The notes: generated by a model not told the origin, from the sequence alone. Positions 46,810-60,949 are shown, numbered from the stretch's first letter. The stretch: DNA of 64,000 nucleotides from Allium sativum (GCA_030737875.1 CM060915.1:630728786-630792785); one strand, 5' to 3'. Program-made: numbers and translations.

Positions 46810-49800
46810 ACTGTGACGAGCAGGAATTTCGCTCGGTCCGAACCAGTCGCTAAACCGATCCAGGCCGTTCGAAATGCCCTATCGTTTGAGAACACGACAA
46901 AACAGAACGCATACAAAAGAACATTTCATTGCATATGACAACAATGCATCAGATTACGAGAATATACAAAGTATAAGTGAATATTACACAGAAATATCAG
47001 AGATTTAAATTACGTTTAAATACATCGCAGCGGAAAATAATACAATACACAACTAGAAGGAGATATACGGATACAAAGCTTTCCGGATATCATTCCAGCT
47101 GTAAACCAGGATCCTGTGAATATAAATCTGCAAAACCAAAACTACTAGATGCCCGTGTGGAAAATAGGGGCACCCAGAGTTTAGGTTAAAACAATAAACT
47201 CCAGGTCAGTCATGTGACTGGTGTGAGAACTAAAACAGTTATTAATCTTTATTTTAAATCATTAGGTAAATCAAAGGACCACGCCGTATAACACGGAACG
47301 GGTTTCCTCCCAAGAATACCAGTGCATAAAACAAACAGCGCAATGCTAAATAAAGAAAAATGAAGCTGTTATAAGACCCAGGTCCTATCACACAATGCAA
47401 TGCAAGCCGGGGGATAGGGTTTTCCCTTATAACAGCCAAAGAATGCTTGATACGTTTAAAATAAATCATTGGATACTATTATGAGTGCATAGTGTATAAA
47501 ACAACTTCAAATCATAAGTATCAATCATAGGCGGCATGGGTACCATATATCATGTCGCCATACTAGGCTCTACAAATAAAACCGCAAATGTCACGTATTT
47601 GGAAATTGGATTTCCTTCTATGAACCGAGGCAAAAGATAGTCCTCAACCGATTCGAGACAATCTAGCCCATGTCTCCGGAGCAGCCGCAACTGCCCCTTA
47701 GATCGTCAGGACCGGTCCACCGATGTGGATTATAGTGCCTGAACAATACGTTTCTCCGCCCTTTGGGGCGTAAACGAGCCAACGAATGACTCCATCGGAC
47801 CCGGATCGTCCGATCGAACCGAGGCGCCTCGCAACAGTAACAACCACACAGGTGAAAAGTATATAAATGTCAGGGCTTGTAGGTCACTGACACCACCCTA
47901 GCTAGAAAGAAACGCATGCCCTCCCTGAGGTCCTCTCCCGTTTTTGGTTCACAACCGGGGTGCGAGACTCGCGAATTCACGTTACACAAAGCTGTGCCAC
48001 ACAGGCTGTGCTTTGATCATCACCACAAGACTTTGCTTTTCAACAGAAGCCTCGATCAATTGCCACTCAGGCATGCCACACAGGCAATTCACTCCATGCG
48101 TTTGATATCCATCAATATATAACCCCTGAGCTCGTACGTCTCAGAGAAGGGCGTTAAGCAAGAGAATAAATTCTCTGCCGCCAAACAGATATATATTTAA
48201 TAGAGATCAATCACACGGACTAAAATCCAATGTCAGACACACAGTCCATTTACAAGTCCGTTCTGGGTCTGAACGAAACCGGAGGCACCTAGTACCCCGC
48301 ATATCCATCGATCTCCAAGTACGTCTGGACGATCACCAACTGTTTCCATCTTCTTGGGTGTACAGCCCAATCAAGATCATCAGTAATCACCCAAACGACG
48401 TGAAGACTCCTGGTCTTCGACCACCGTCTTCATCTTCGACACCACGTCGAATCAGTTATTCAGAATGGGATAAACCCGGTCTTTCTGAATAACTCGCGTA
48501 TATATTATAAAAGTGTTACACAAACACAACATACGCCTCATTCCAATTCAGAATATTCTTTTATTCAAATATTCCCATACTTTGGGAAAAGTTCCCATTA
48601 ATTTTATCCAAGATAAATTCTTTAAATTTATTCTTTAATCTCCTTTGAATATCAATTCAAACTAGTCGGGATTAGCGAACCACACCGAAGTAATCATTTA
48701 TTTTATTTCCCAATCCCAACCTATTCATCCCATGAAGTAAAACTGGTAATACTTCATATCTAACACCACAGTGTTATCGGTAAATTCAATTACCCTTTTC
48801 ACGTTCAAATCTAATTAAAGATTTAACCATCGCCTGGAGCAAAACTGGTGATACTCCATTTTCGATCATTTCAATCTAATTAAAGATTCAATAAAACTCC
48901 ACTTAGTTTTAATCTTTAACTGGGTTAAAGAATCAGTGTCATTTAAAACACGGTTCACGATAAACCCAAAATCACATTCCATTAATTATCGGGTTAAAGA
49001 ACAAGTGTTATTTAAAACACTGTTCACGATAAACCCAAAAATCAATACCAATTCAATTCCAATTAAATATCGTTTAAATGGGTACACTTCATTACATCTA
49101 AATAAAGAGATTTAATCTTTTCTCCACTGGGTTCAAGAACAGTGTTAGTGAAGACACCATTCACGACAAACCCAAATCACATTTGATATTCAATACAAGG
49201 CTCTGAATAGAAAATATACCGGCTTATATTCAATATCAAATTCTACGACTAACAAATATCGCATTGGAAATAACGATATAAATATATATCTTTCAAATTT
49301 CCATAACAACATCTGTATAATCACGAATTCCAACATCGAAATATTCCGAAGACAATTTCGATTCAAATCCACTCCAATGCAATCATTGGAAATTCTGGTT
49401 ATTTTCAAAACCCTTTTCAAATTCAATTTATTTATTTAAAAATAAATAGAATTATATTTCTAGTTCAAAACTAGTTCATTTCGATAAAAATCTATTTTTA
49501 ACTTTTCAAATATGGAGTTTTTCATCCCAATTCTTCACAAATCATTTCTTATGATTTTACACAAATTATTACTATTTTTAATAATTTTATCAAGGCCCGT
49601 ACAGTCGATTTCCACCAATGGCCATCGAACTGCACTTACAGCGACCTTTTTCAAATTTGATTTGGACATAATTCCAAATCCAACCGTTAGATTTCTAATT
49701 TCTAATATTCTTTAGAAAGCTCTTTTCGATACGAACCCAACGGTTCCGGTTTTAGGAGAATCCGATGGTCGAATCTCCCGTAATGTCCGTTTGAAATAAA

Positions 49801-50070
49801 TGGTCGAAATTCACGAACTGCCGCGGCGCGGCACGTTCTATTCAGGCCATTATATTATATATATAATATATATAATATACACTTCGTCGATTTCTATTTA
49901 AAACGAATTATATAAATAGTTTTAAATTCGTTTCAAAAGCAATTTCAACTTCCTTTTCAATTCAAATCGAAATTGAATTCTTCTTTATAAATTCGTTTTA
50001 AAATTCATTTCTATTCAATTCAAATTTCAATTCAATTTGAATTCATTTCAATTCACTTTCAATTCAATTC

Positions 50071-50348
50071 GAATTCGTTTTCAATTCAAATCATTTCGAA
50101 ATCGTTTTCAATTCAATTCATTTCGAAATCGTTTTCAATTCAATTCATTTCGAAATCGTTTTCAATTCAATTCATTTCGAAATCGTTTTCAATTCAATTC
50201 ATTTCGAAATCGTTTTCAATTCAATTCATTTCTAAATCGTTTTCAATTCAATTCGAATTCGTTTTCAATTCAATTCATTTCGAAATCGTTTTCAATTCAA
50301 TTTATTTCGAAATCGTTTTCAATTCAATTCATTTCGAAATCGTTTTAA
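50071..50348 (-). repeat. 27-bp tandem array (B, right LTR)
   Basis: As at 42985-43235 but one unit longer, a post-insertion gain or loss. Confidence 0.9.
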
Positions 50349-51320
50349 AATCGATATAAATATCGTTCACGTCAAAATGGCGTCAATCTAATCATCACGG
50401 CTTCACATATTTCTATTTTCAAATATTCTATTTCAAATATTTCCTATTATCAAAATATTTGTTATTATCAAAATATTCTTTATTTTCACGATTGGAATGA
50501 GGCCCAATCAATCACCATATAAAGTTAACTATATGGATTCCATACAACACATGTATATAATATCATTGAAAAATAATCAACCATCAACCAAAGTGCACTA
50601 CACTGTATAAGCATCAAATATAGATATCTAACGCTTATAACAGCCTGTCAATCGATCGATCGACATATTTAATCAATCAGGATGAGTGAACTTCAAATTT
50701 CATCCCAACACCCGTGTGGGGTTTCAAACAATCAAACACATTTTTTTATTTGTGCTGTTGGGCGATGTGTAAAATTTATCGTCACAATCAATGTCATTCA
50801 AATAGGTGTACATAAACAAACCGTCCGGTTTATAAATGAATACTTTATTTTATTCACTTCACGTTAAAAATTATATTTTTAACGATAAAACATTTTATTC
50901 CAACCTATGAATTTCTATTCAATTCATTTATTTAATAAAATGATATTTTTATTTTTCTAACATATTTTAGAAAATTTCGGCGGCATAACGGCACGATACT
51001 AGAAACGGGACGAGGCCTAGCCTTATCCCCGGTCTAGTGAAGGCCCACGCCATTCACACATCAATCAAATTCACCAAACAACCAAATTCAAATCAAATCA
51101 TATAACTAAGCTATGCAACCAAACAAACAAGTCCATGGTCTGTGGACGATTGTGTCGGGTGCTACTAAGCACCGTCTGCATCCTAGTATATATATATAAC
51201 TAGAAAATGAAATTGAAAGGTGAGAAATTCTCACAAATATCTATCCAATTATCTTGAATCTTCTTTTGCAGAATTCTTCGTCGACCTCGCCTTTTTGTCG
51301 CTTTCGCCCGTATTCTCTAC

Positions 51321-51552
51321 ATATGTAAAAATCGAATTTTTACGATGCTATTCAATATATAAAAATATGATTTTTACTTCGCCTTTCAATATATAAAAAT
51401 CTGATTTTTACTTCGACTTTCAATATATAAAAATCTGATTTTTACTTCGACTTTCAATATATAAAAATCTGATTTTTACTTCGACTTTCAATATATAAAA
51501 ATCTGATTTTTACTTCGACTTTCAATATATAAAAATCTGATTTTTACTTCTA
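51321..51552 (-). repeat. 34-bp array of small hairpins (B, right LTR)
   Basis: Same units and number as the left copy at 44208-44437. Confidence 0.85.
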
Positions 51553-53119
51553 AAAGTTCAAATCCTTTCCTTTTTAAAATTTAAATCTTTTTCTTTTTAA
51601 AGTTTAAATCTTTTTCTTTTTAAAGTTTAAATCTTTTCAAAATCAGTTTTTAAACTTTTCAAAAATCAGTTTTTTAATCTTTTCAAAAAAACAGTTTTTA
51701 ATTCCTAAAAATCGAAATTAGTTTTAAACTCTAAAATCGAAATCAGTTTTAAACTTTAAAATAAAAATAAAAGTAAAATAAAAATACTTACTGTATGCGA
51801 AGATGGGGGGGCGTCGGCTTCGTCGGAGCTGGCTTCCAAGGGGGCGTCGATGTCGACGGCAGGAGGAGGCGGAGGGTTGGGGCGGTTCCTGCAGGTGCGG
51901 TTTTGGGTGGCTCGCGGTGGGGCGTTAGGGTTTTTGAGCGTCGAATGGGAGAGAGGAGAGGGGATCGAGTGGATCGGAGGAGGGGGGTCAGGCGCAGGTG
52001 GCTTGGTGGCGGTGGCGAGGGCCCCACGGCGGCGGCGATGGTGATGGCGGTTTTCCGCCTCCGCCTTTTTTTCTTTTTCTTTTTTTTTTATTTTATTTTG
52101 TTTCGAACTGAAAGGAGAGAGGGGCCAGAACGGGTTAACGGGGGGGGGGGGGGGGGAAGAAAAGGTTTTTTTTTAATTAATTAATTTTTCAAAAAGTTGA
52201 CTTTCACATACGACCTCGAAACGAGGCCCACCGCCTGTCGTCCATAGCGTTTTACCCCCATTCCGAACACAATGGGATATGTATCGCAAGCTGATTTGAC
52301 CATTTGAATCAGTTTCCGTTTAATTTACATTTAAATCACTATATTGAATTTTAAACGTACATTTCAAATTACCGGGGTCGCATACTAACTCTATAAATTG
52401 CAGAAAAATATTTTCTAGTTTCGTATTGACGATACGGTCCTAACAAAACTAGTTTCGTCGAAATCCGAGGTCGTTTGCAAAATGTCCATTTTTAAGGGCC
52501 TGAATTCCATAGCGACTATTCAAAATTTTCATCTGGACATATCTTTTGATCCCCGCTATGAAATTTCGATTTCTCGGATTCGTTGGAAAGATATTATCAA
52601 TTAGATCCTATTGTTTTTGGTTTCACTAAAATCCGGATTGTTTTGCACCCGGTACATTCAATTGAAGTTTGAAATCGAATTATCGAACTACCGCGCCATT
52701 TTCAATTCTATTTATAATTATATATAATATTTATATTCTAACGACGACACGTATAAATAAATACGTTCGAATTATATTCAAAATAAATTTCTCGTCGATA
52801 TTATTTAAAATAATTCATTTTAAATATTCAAAATTCGCTAAAATTGCCAAAATAAAAATTTTAAACTGGCCCAGATTTTCGGGTTATTAAAATTTCACTT
52901 CGTTTTAAATTCAATTCGAATTCGTTTTATATTCAATTGAAATCAAATTCGTTTTCTATTCAATTGAAATTCATTACATATGCAATTGAAATCAAATTCG
53001 TTATATATTCAATTGAAATCAAATCCGTTTTCTATTTAAATCAAATTCGTTATATATTCAATCGAAATCAAATTCGTTTTCTATTCAATTCAATTCGAAT
53101 TCTATTCGTTTCAATTCAA

Positions 53120-53416
53120 ATTGGTTTTCTATTCGATTCAATTCAAATTGGTTTTCTATTCGATTTAATTCAAATTGGTTTTCTATTCGATTCAATTCAA
53201 ATTGGTTTTCTATTCGATTCGATTCAAATTGGTTTTCTATTCGATTCAATTCAAATTGGTTTTCTATTCGATTCAATTCAAATTGGTTTTCTATTCGATT
53301 CAATTCAAATTGGTTTTCTATTCGATTCCATTCAAATTGGTTTTCTGTTCGATTCAATTCAAATTGGTTTTTTATTCGATTCAATTCAAATTGGTTTTCT
53401 ATTCAATTCATTATAT
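53120..53416 (-). repeat. 27-bp tandem array, 11 units (A, right LTR)
   Basis: Unit starts every 27 bp from 53120 to 53390. Unit number equals that of the left LTR although single units differ by point changes. Confidence 0.92.
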
Positions 53417-53661
53417 ATTCAATTCATTTCGAAATCACTTTATATTCAATTCATTTCGAAATCACTTTATATTCAATTCATTTCGAAATCACTTTATATT
53501 CAATTCATTTCGAAATGAATAAAATCGATATAAATATCGTTTACGTCAAAATGGCGTCAATCTAATCAACACGGCTTCATATATTTCTATTTTCGAATAT
53601 TCTATTTCAAATATTTCTTTTACAAATATTTCTATTTCAAATATTTCTATTTCAAATATCT

Positions 53662-53912
53662 CGTTCAACACATGACTAATCTCAACGGATGAGTACGGTC
53701 AACACATGAACCTTTATTTTATATTAATAAAGATGTAAATTTTATTACTAAAATATTTCGTTCAACACATGACTAATCTCAACGGATGAGTACGGTCAAC
53801 ACATGAACCTTTATTTTATATTAATAAAGATGTAAATTTTATTACTAAAATATTTCGTTCAACACATGACTAATCTCAACGGATGAGTACGGTCAACACA
53901 TGAACATTTATT
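53662..53912 (-). repeat. 97-bp tandem repeat (A, right LTR)
   Basis: CGTTCAACACATGAC at 53662, 53759 and 53856; same number of units as the left LTR. Confidence 0.92.
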
Positions 53913-54760
53913 CTATAAAATTCTTTATCTTTTAAATTGGAATGAGGCCCAATCAATTACTATATAAAGTTAATTATATGGATTTTCATACAACACATGT
54001 ATATAATAGCATTGAAAAATAATCAACCATCAACCAAAGTGCACTGCACTGTATAAGCATCAAATATAGATATCTAACGCTTATAACAGCCTGTCAATCG
54101 ATCGATCGATATATTTAATCAATCAGGATGAGTGAACTTCAAATTTCATCCCAACACCCATGTGGTGTTTCAAACAATCAAACACAGATTTTATTTGTGC
54201 AGTTGGGTGATGTGTAAAATTTATCGACCCAATCAATATCAGTCAAATCAGTGTATATAAACAAATCAGTCGATTTGTTTATAAATATTTATTTATTCAC
54301 ATTCACGCTAAAAATTATATTTTTAACGATAAAATATTTTATTTTAACACATGGGTTTCTATTCAGTTCCTGTACAAAATAAAATGATATTTTTTATTTT
54401 TTAACTTATTTTAGAAAATTTCGGCGGCATAACGGCACGATACCAGAAACGGGACAAGGCCTAGCCTTATCCCCGGTCTAGTGAAGGCCCACGCCATTCA
54501 CACATCAATCAAATCCATTCATTTCACCAAACAATCCAATTCAAACCAAATAATCTAACTAATTTTTGCAATCAAACAAACAAGTCCATGATCTGTGGAC
54601 GATTGTGTCGGGTGCTACTAAGCACCGTCTGCATCCTAGTATATATATATATATATATATATAACTAGAAAAGAAATTGAAGAGTGAGAAATTCTCACCA
54701 ATAAATATCCAATACCACGACTCTTCATTGATAGAAATCTTCATTGCCCGTATTCTCTAC

Positions 54761-54925
54761 ATATGTAAAAATAGAATTTTTACTTCGTTATTCAATATAT
54801 AAAAATCGAATTTTTACTATGCTATTCAATATATAAAAATCGAATCTTTACTATGCTATTCAATATATAAAAATCGAATTTTTACTATGCTATTCAATAT
54901 ATAAAAATCGAATTTTTACTATGCT
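54761..54925 (-). repeat. 34-bp array of small hairpins (A, right LTR)
   Basis: Same AAAAATCGAATTTTT units as 33982-34150. Confidence 0.85.
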
Positions 54926-57399
54926 TTGTTATTCTCTATATAAAGGTTCCGCCTTTTCAAAAATAAAGATTTCGCCTTTTCTAAAATAAAGATTTCGCCT
55001 TTTCTAAAATATAGTTCCGCCTTTTCTAAAATATAGTTTCGACGCTCCATTCTATATAAAAATTATATTTTTATATTTCCACTTTGTAAAAATCATATTT
55101 TTATTATTTTAAAAATATAAAAACTACATTTTTAACTTTCCTATATTATAAAAATTATATTTTTATCCTTCTACTATAAGAAAGATTATATTTTTAATAC
55201 TTTAAAAATATAAAAATCATATTTTTATACATATATATATATTTTTCCTAGAAAACAATGTTAATTTGTAAATCGGTTAAAGTAATTTACCCCAAAGAAA
55301 AATCTGGCCTTTCCTTCCTCCAATCCTTCTTCTTCACGTTCTGTATCCTTCCAGGTTCCACGCAGAACCCATAACGCAAGCCCTAGAGCTCGGAACCGCT
55401 CCTCCCCTGCTCGCGGTTGGATGCGGCGCTCTCCCTGGTGGCGGTTACTGACAGGTGGAGGCGGCTTCAAGGGTGGGGGGGATGCGATGGTGACTGGTTC
55501 AGTTTTGTGGGGGGGAGGGAATCGAACGAGGGGGGGTACCGATCGGAGTGAGGTGGCGGTGGGTGCCATCAGCGGCGGCGCGGCGATTTTCTGGGGGGGA
55601 GACGAGGTCGCGATCCCCCCCTTCTGATTTTTTTTTTTTCGTTTTCGATTCTGAAAGAAAAGAAGGGGGCCAGAGCGATTTAAGGAGGAGGGAGAGGTTT
55701 TTTTAATTTTTTTAATTTTTTTAATTATTTTAATTTCTAAAAAGTTGACTTTTACATACGACCTCTAAACGAGGCTCACCGCCTGTCGTCCATAGCGTTT
55801 TACCCCCATTCCGAACACAATGGGATATATATCGTAGGTTGATTCGATTGTTTCGATCGGTTTCTGTTAAAATCAACATATAACTCTATACAATTGAATT
55901 TGAACGCGCATTTCAATTTACCGGGGTCACATACTAACTCTATAAATCCCATAAAAATATTTTCTAGCTTCCTATTGACGATACGGTCCTAACAAAACTA
56001 GTTTCGTCGAATTCTGAGACCGTTGGAAAAATGGCCATTTTCCAGTCGATTAAAATCAACTAAAACTGGTCAAACGCGTTTTCCTTTGCCACGCTCACAT
56101 ATTGATTCGAAAAATTGTGAAATTTGGAATCTAGCAATTATTTGACACTGCGGATCCAACAAAAGTGATTTCGTCGAAATCCGAGGTCATTTGCAAAATT
56201 TCTATTTTTAAGGGCCTGTATTCCATAGCGACTATTCAGAATTTTCAACTGGACATATCTTTTGATTCCCGCTATGAAATTTTGATTTTTCGGATTCGTT
56301 GGAAAGATATTATCAATTAGATCCTAATGTTTTTGGTTTCGCTAAAATCCGGATTGTTTTGCACCCGGTACATTCAATTGAAGTTTGAAATCGAATTATC
56401 GAACTACCGCGCCATTTTCAATTCTATTTATAAATATATATAATTATTTATATTCTAACGACGACGTATGTAGTATATACGTTCGAATTATATTCAAAAT
56501 AAATTTCTTGTCGATATTATTTAAAATAATCTATTTTAAATCTTCAAAATTCGCTAAAATTGCCAAAATAAAAATTTTAAACTGGTTCAGAATTTTCGGG
56601 TTATTACAAGGAGGCACACCTCATGGTGCCTTTGGATCGGGCTCCGACCTCTTCTGGAAGGACGCACAGGGGAAGATCGAACGGGGGCTTTTTGGGTTGT
56701 TTTTACAGTGAACGATGTAGAAGATAAAGGGCAAAGATGTAATTAAATTGTTAATTAAATAATTAAGTGGTTTTAAAAGTTTAAACATTCGTAGCTTCTT
56801 CAAACAGCGACGAAAGTGAACGATTTTCGTTGCGTTGGAATCCTTGTGACAAGATCTAGACTATGGAACTGACGAGGACCTAAGACGAGCACTTTGAAAA
56901 TTTATCCATAACAAGGTGAGAATTCTTTTATTTTAAATAATTATAATTTATTAATTATGATCGTGTTAGAAATCGCTATAAATTCGCTGTAATTTCAGTT
57001 TGCGGTTATGCATGATTTGATTTGTGTTGCTTATGACTGCCTTGTTGATCTGTTGATTGAACGAATTATTTTGGTTGAAACCAAAATACCAATGTGAGAA
57101 ATTCTATTCTTTTAATTTATAATTTAAATTTATTGATCATGATGATAGTATTATACCTATGTTGTAGTATTTTGCTAATTGATGATACGTGATTTGATAA
57201 TTTGTGTTGTATGGGTTGATTTGACATGTCTTGTTACAGATCCGTGTTTGTAATTGTAGATCTATGTAGATCTAACAAATTATCAGTTTGATTATCAAAT
57301 CATCGTATTTAATATAAAATAAATTTGATTGGGTTAAATTAGGATTATTTTTAATCCAATTAAAATTCTGAGTTGACATGACATAGATTTACTTGTTGA

Positions 57400-59160
57400 T
57401 TAACAATTTACTTGATAAAAACACATTTTTATTAGCATCATTTTTGTTAATAAAAAGGAAAATTACATTTTAGATTAACATTTATTAGTTAATATAAAAA
57501 GGTCATGTTAAAAGTTTACATTTTAATTAACATTTTATGTGTAAATTTATAATAACATGGGAAGTTTACATTTTATGTGTTAATTTAAAATGACATGAAA
57601 AGTTCTACTTTTTAATCAACATTTTATTTGTTAATTAAAAAGATATGGTAAGATTAACATTTTATTTAACATTTTAATTAATAAGTTGTGTAGAACTCTT
57701 TTGTTTACAATTTTCATTGTAAATACAAGAACAAGATTAGAAATACACTTTTATTTACATTGTAGTTGTTGAATAAAAGAACAAGATTATGAAACACACT
57801 TTTATTTGGATTTTATGTTTAAATAAAAAGACCGTAATTGTTTTAACATGTTTAGTTACATTCCATGTACAAATAAAAGAAACAAGTTTGAAAATAAATT
57901 TTTATTGACATTTTAATTGTTAATAAAAAGGATAAGATTTAAAATACACTTTTATCAATATTATATTTGTTAATAAAAAGGGCAAGTTAGAAATCATATT
58001 TTATTTTGCATTGTATTTGCAAATTAAAAAGTCAGAATTAGAAAACTTATTGTATCGTCATTTTATATGCAAATAAAAAGGCAGAATTAAAAATCATATT
58101 TTTATTTTCATATTTGGTTATTGAATTTGTTGGGAAAATTTTGATATCGTTTAGTTCATATTTAAAAGATCACCTTTTTAATGTCATCATGCTTCAAAAT
58201 AAAAAGAGTAAATTCGTAGCATCGTTTTATTTCAAATAAAAGAATATATTTTTAATGTGAATTTTTTTACATTAAAAGAATTTGATTAGTGAAGAATAAC
58301 ATTTTTAAATAGGAATTTGTTATGCAAATAAAAACAACCTTTTTATTTGAAATATGTTTTGCAAATAAAAATTCACATTTTTGTTTGCATAAAAGGTTTA
58401 TAAACAAAATTCACATTTTTGTTTGCATAAAATGTTTATAAACAAAATTCACATTTTTGTTTGCATTAAAAGTTCACAGACAATATTAACAAAAATGTTA
58501 ATTAGATTTTAAAGGACAAAATTAACAAAAATGGTAATTAGATTATAGAGGACAAAATTAACAAAAATATTAATTAGATTATAAAGGACAAAATGAACAT
58601 TTTTGTTATGAAATGTTACACTAGACATAAAACAAAATTTTTATTTTAAAATGTTTATTGGATTAAAATTTGTTACTTTTGTGTTAAATTAGAAATGTAT
58701 ATTGTTATACATTAAAAAGTTATGAATTGAAAATGTATATTTTTATACATTAAGAAGAGAATGAGTTAGAAATGAGTATTAAAAGAATTTAACAGAACTA
58801 TCATATTTTGTACATTAAAGAAGAGTTAGACAAAACTATCATATTTTGAACATTAAAGAAGAGTTAGACAAAACTGTCATATTTTGTACATTAAAGAAGA
58901 GTTAGACAAAGCTATCATATTTTGTACATTTAAGAAAGGTCAGATAAAATTATCATATTTTGTTACATTGAAAAGATTAGACAAAAGTACCATATTTTGT
59001 ACATAAAAAGGAATTAGAAATAAATTTAATTTTTGTCATTTTAAATGTAATTAGAACAAAGAATACATTTTTGTTAGAAAATGTAATTAGAATAATGTAT
59101 ACATTTTAGTTAGAAAATGTAATTAGAATAAAGGATTACACAAAAGATAGGAAGGTTATT
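57400..59160 (+). repeat. AT-rich degenerate repeat field in the C LTR
   Basis: Runs of related short units: ACATTTTTGTTTGCATAAAA (58370-58460), AATTAACAAAAATGTTAATT (58490-58600), CATATTTTGTACATTAAAGA (58790-58960) and TAGAAAATGTAATTAGAATA (59060-59130). Several units are self-complementary. E has a shorter version at 14400-14890. Confidence 0.75.
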
Positions 59161-59774
59161 ATTTCTATTTGCCGATTGGTCACAATAAAAAGACCATATG
59201 TTAAAAATATGATGTTAATGATGGCTTAGAATATATGTATGTGTTGATGAAGTGTTTGATGTATTTAATATAATGTTAGTGTATTCAAAACTGAATATTA
59301 CACTTGCATTTACAAGTCAACCGACTTGCTTATGTGATTGGATCGATAATTTTTACACATCGCCCAAGTGCACAAATGATTTATTATTTTTTTGATGGAT
59401 GAAACCCCACACGGGTATTAGGATGAAATTTGACACACACTAATCCCATATTTAGTTATTTATCAGTCGATGGATTGACAATCTGTGATAAGTGTTAGTT
59501 ATTTACTGTAATGCTCACATAGTTATAAATTCCACTTCGGTCGTCGTTTGGATGTTTGATAATTATTTATCATGACTGTTGATTACATACAATATTGGTT
59601 GTTGATTTAGTCACATTCCAATAATGAATATTTTAGAAAAAGAATATATTTTAGAAAGATATACTTTTATTGAATGAACTAGTTATTAACTAGAATAAAT
59701 CACAAAATTAAGGTTTAAAGAAGTTTTCCAATTAGTGAATATTTAATTGAAATTAAATTAAATAAATTGGATTT

Positions 59775-60283
59775 GGGTTTGTCGTGAATAGTGTCTTAAA
59801 TAACACTGTTCTTAAACCCCGTATGAAAAGAATAATCTTTTATTTAGGTTATTAAAGTTTTCAATTTTATTTAGAAATTGGAGTAAAAAGGAATGTGAGT
59901 TGGGTTTATTGTGAACTGTGTTTTTAAGTGACATGTGTTCTTTAACCCAACTAACAGCAAAAATATGATTTGGAATTTATAAATCTTTTATTAAGATTAA
60001 TGAAGATTTTTCCAAAGTAAAGTTTTCCAATTTAATATATTAAATTGGAGTTGAATGGAATTCGAATTTATAATAACTGAGATAAGCTTTTGTAGAAGAA
60101 GACCGATACTACATATGGAATTTAAGAGGCTTTGCCGTTATTCCATTTATATTAATGGTCGGATACAGAAATTTATAACGATTATATATATTGATTTTAT
60201 TTCTGTGAAGAGTCCATATTTTATGGAAGATGATTTTGGGTTTATCGAGAACTATGTTTTAAATGACATTAGTTCTTTAACCC
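59775..60283 (+). repeat. three hairpin cassettes of 45-47 bp (C LTR)
   Basis: 59775-59819, 59902-59948 and 60238-60283, each GGGTTT...AACCC in element sense with an inner stem: AGTGT/ACACT in the first and GAACTATGT/ACATTAGTTC in the third. Confidence 0.7.
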
Positions 60284-60949
60284 AGTTAAAGTTAAGATTA
60301 TTTTTTTTAAAATTTAAATAATCATTGAATAATGATTTTTGGTATTTAAAATCAAATTGGAGTTTTGATAAATCTTCAAAGAAAAGATTTAAGGATAATT
60401 TAAAGAATTTATCTTTGATATAATAATGTGAATATTTTTTTTAAAGGAATATTCTGAATTGGAGTGAGGCGTTGGATGTGTTTTTATAGCGCTTGATTAT
60501 TAATTATAAAAATACGCGAATTATTCAGAAAGACCGGGTTTAACCCATTCCGAGTAATTACTACAACGATGAAGAGTCGAAGATGAAGATGGTGGTTGAA
60601 GACCGACGATCTTCACATCAAATGGGTGTGTTTCTATAGAGACCCTTGATGGGAGTAGCTACCTTGAAGTGGCTTCAGTGGTGGTCGTCCGGACTATTAT
60701 TGATTGTCCGAATTTGGTTTTCACTCAGACCCAGAGCATAAGCTAGTAAATGGATGCGTGTTTGACATTGGATTTCATTCCAAGTGAATTAAATCGATTT
60801 CTGTTAATGTATGTCTGTTTGGTGGTGGAGGATTTATTCTCTACTTAACACCCGGGTATATATTAACAATGATTGATCGCATGGCGTGAATTGTCAATGT
60901 GGCACGCCAAGATGCAGTTGATCAAGGCTTTTGTTGAAAAGCAGGGCCT

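Larger units (their letters stand above)
39735..52891 (-). mobile_element. Element B: complete giant-LTR non-autonomous retrotransposon (13,157 bp)
   Basis: Seen: LTRs 39735-45774 (6040 bp) and 46812-52891 (6080 bp), internal region 1037 bp with PPT on the left and PBS on the right, so minus strand, and a perfect target duplication ATTTC. The LTRs are nearly identical; most of the 40-bp length difference comes from one extra 27-bp repeat unit and a longer TA run. The outer right end is GGTTATTAAA instead of ...TTACA, a terminal change. No gag or pol. Confidence 0.95.
46812..52891 (-). repeat. 5' LTR of element B (6080 bp)
   Basis: Near copy of 39735-45774 with the same internal order. In element sense its first bases are TTTAATAACCC, so the usual TG start is lost. 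The G run at about 52140-52157 is longer than in the other LTR. Confidence 0.94.
29236..56608 (-). mobile_element. Element A: complete giant-LTR non-autonomous retrotransposon containing element B
   Basis: Seen: left (3') LTR 29236-35839 (6604 bp), internal region 35840-36869 (1030 bp) with PPT at its left and PBS at its right, so minus strand, and right (5') LTR 36870-39734 plus 52897-56608 (about 6577 bp) split by element B. Target duplication AGGAG is perfect. Without B the element is about 14.2 kb. No gag or pol. The first 65-70 bp of the two LTRs differ strongly although the rest is nearly identical. Confidence 0.95.
52892..56608 (-). repeat. 5' LTR of element A, right piece
   Basis: Begins with B's right target duplication and resumes ACTTCG as in the uninterrupted LTR. 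It contains 11 units of the 27-bp array (53120-53416), the 97-bp array (53662-53912), the 34-bp hairpin array (54761-54925) and the GC-rich leader (55261-55640). It ends GGTTATTACA at 56608, followed by AGGAG. Confidence 0.94.

Noticed and set aside
60055..60321. 88-codon frame in C's LTR
   Set aside because: It overlaps a hairpin cassette conserved as structure and has no match or equivalent frame in A or B.
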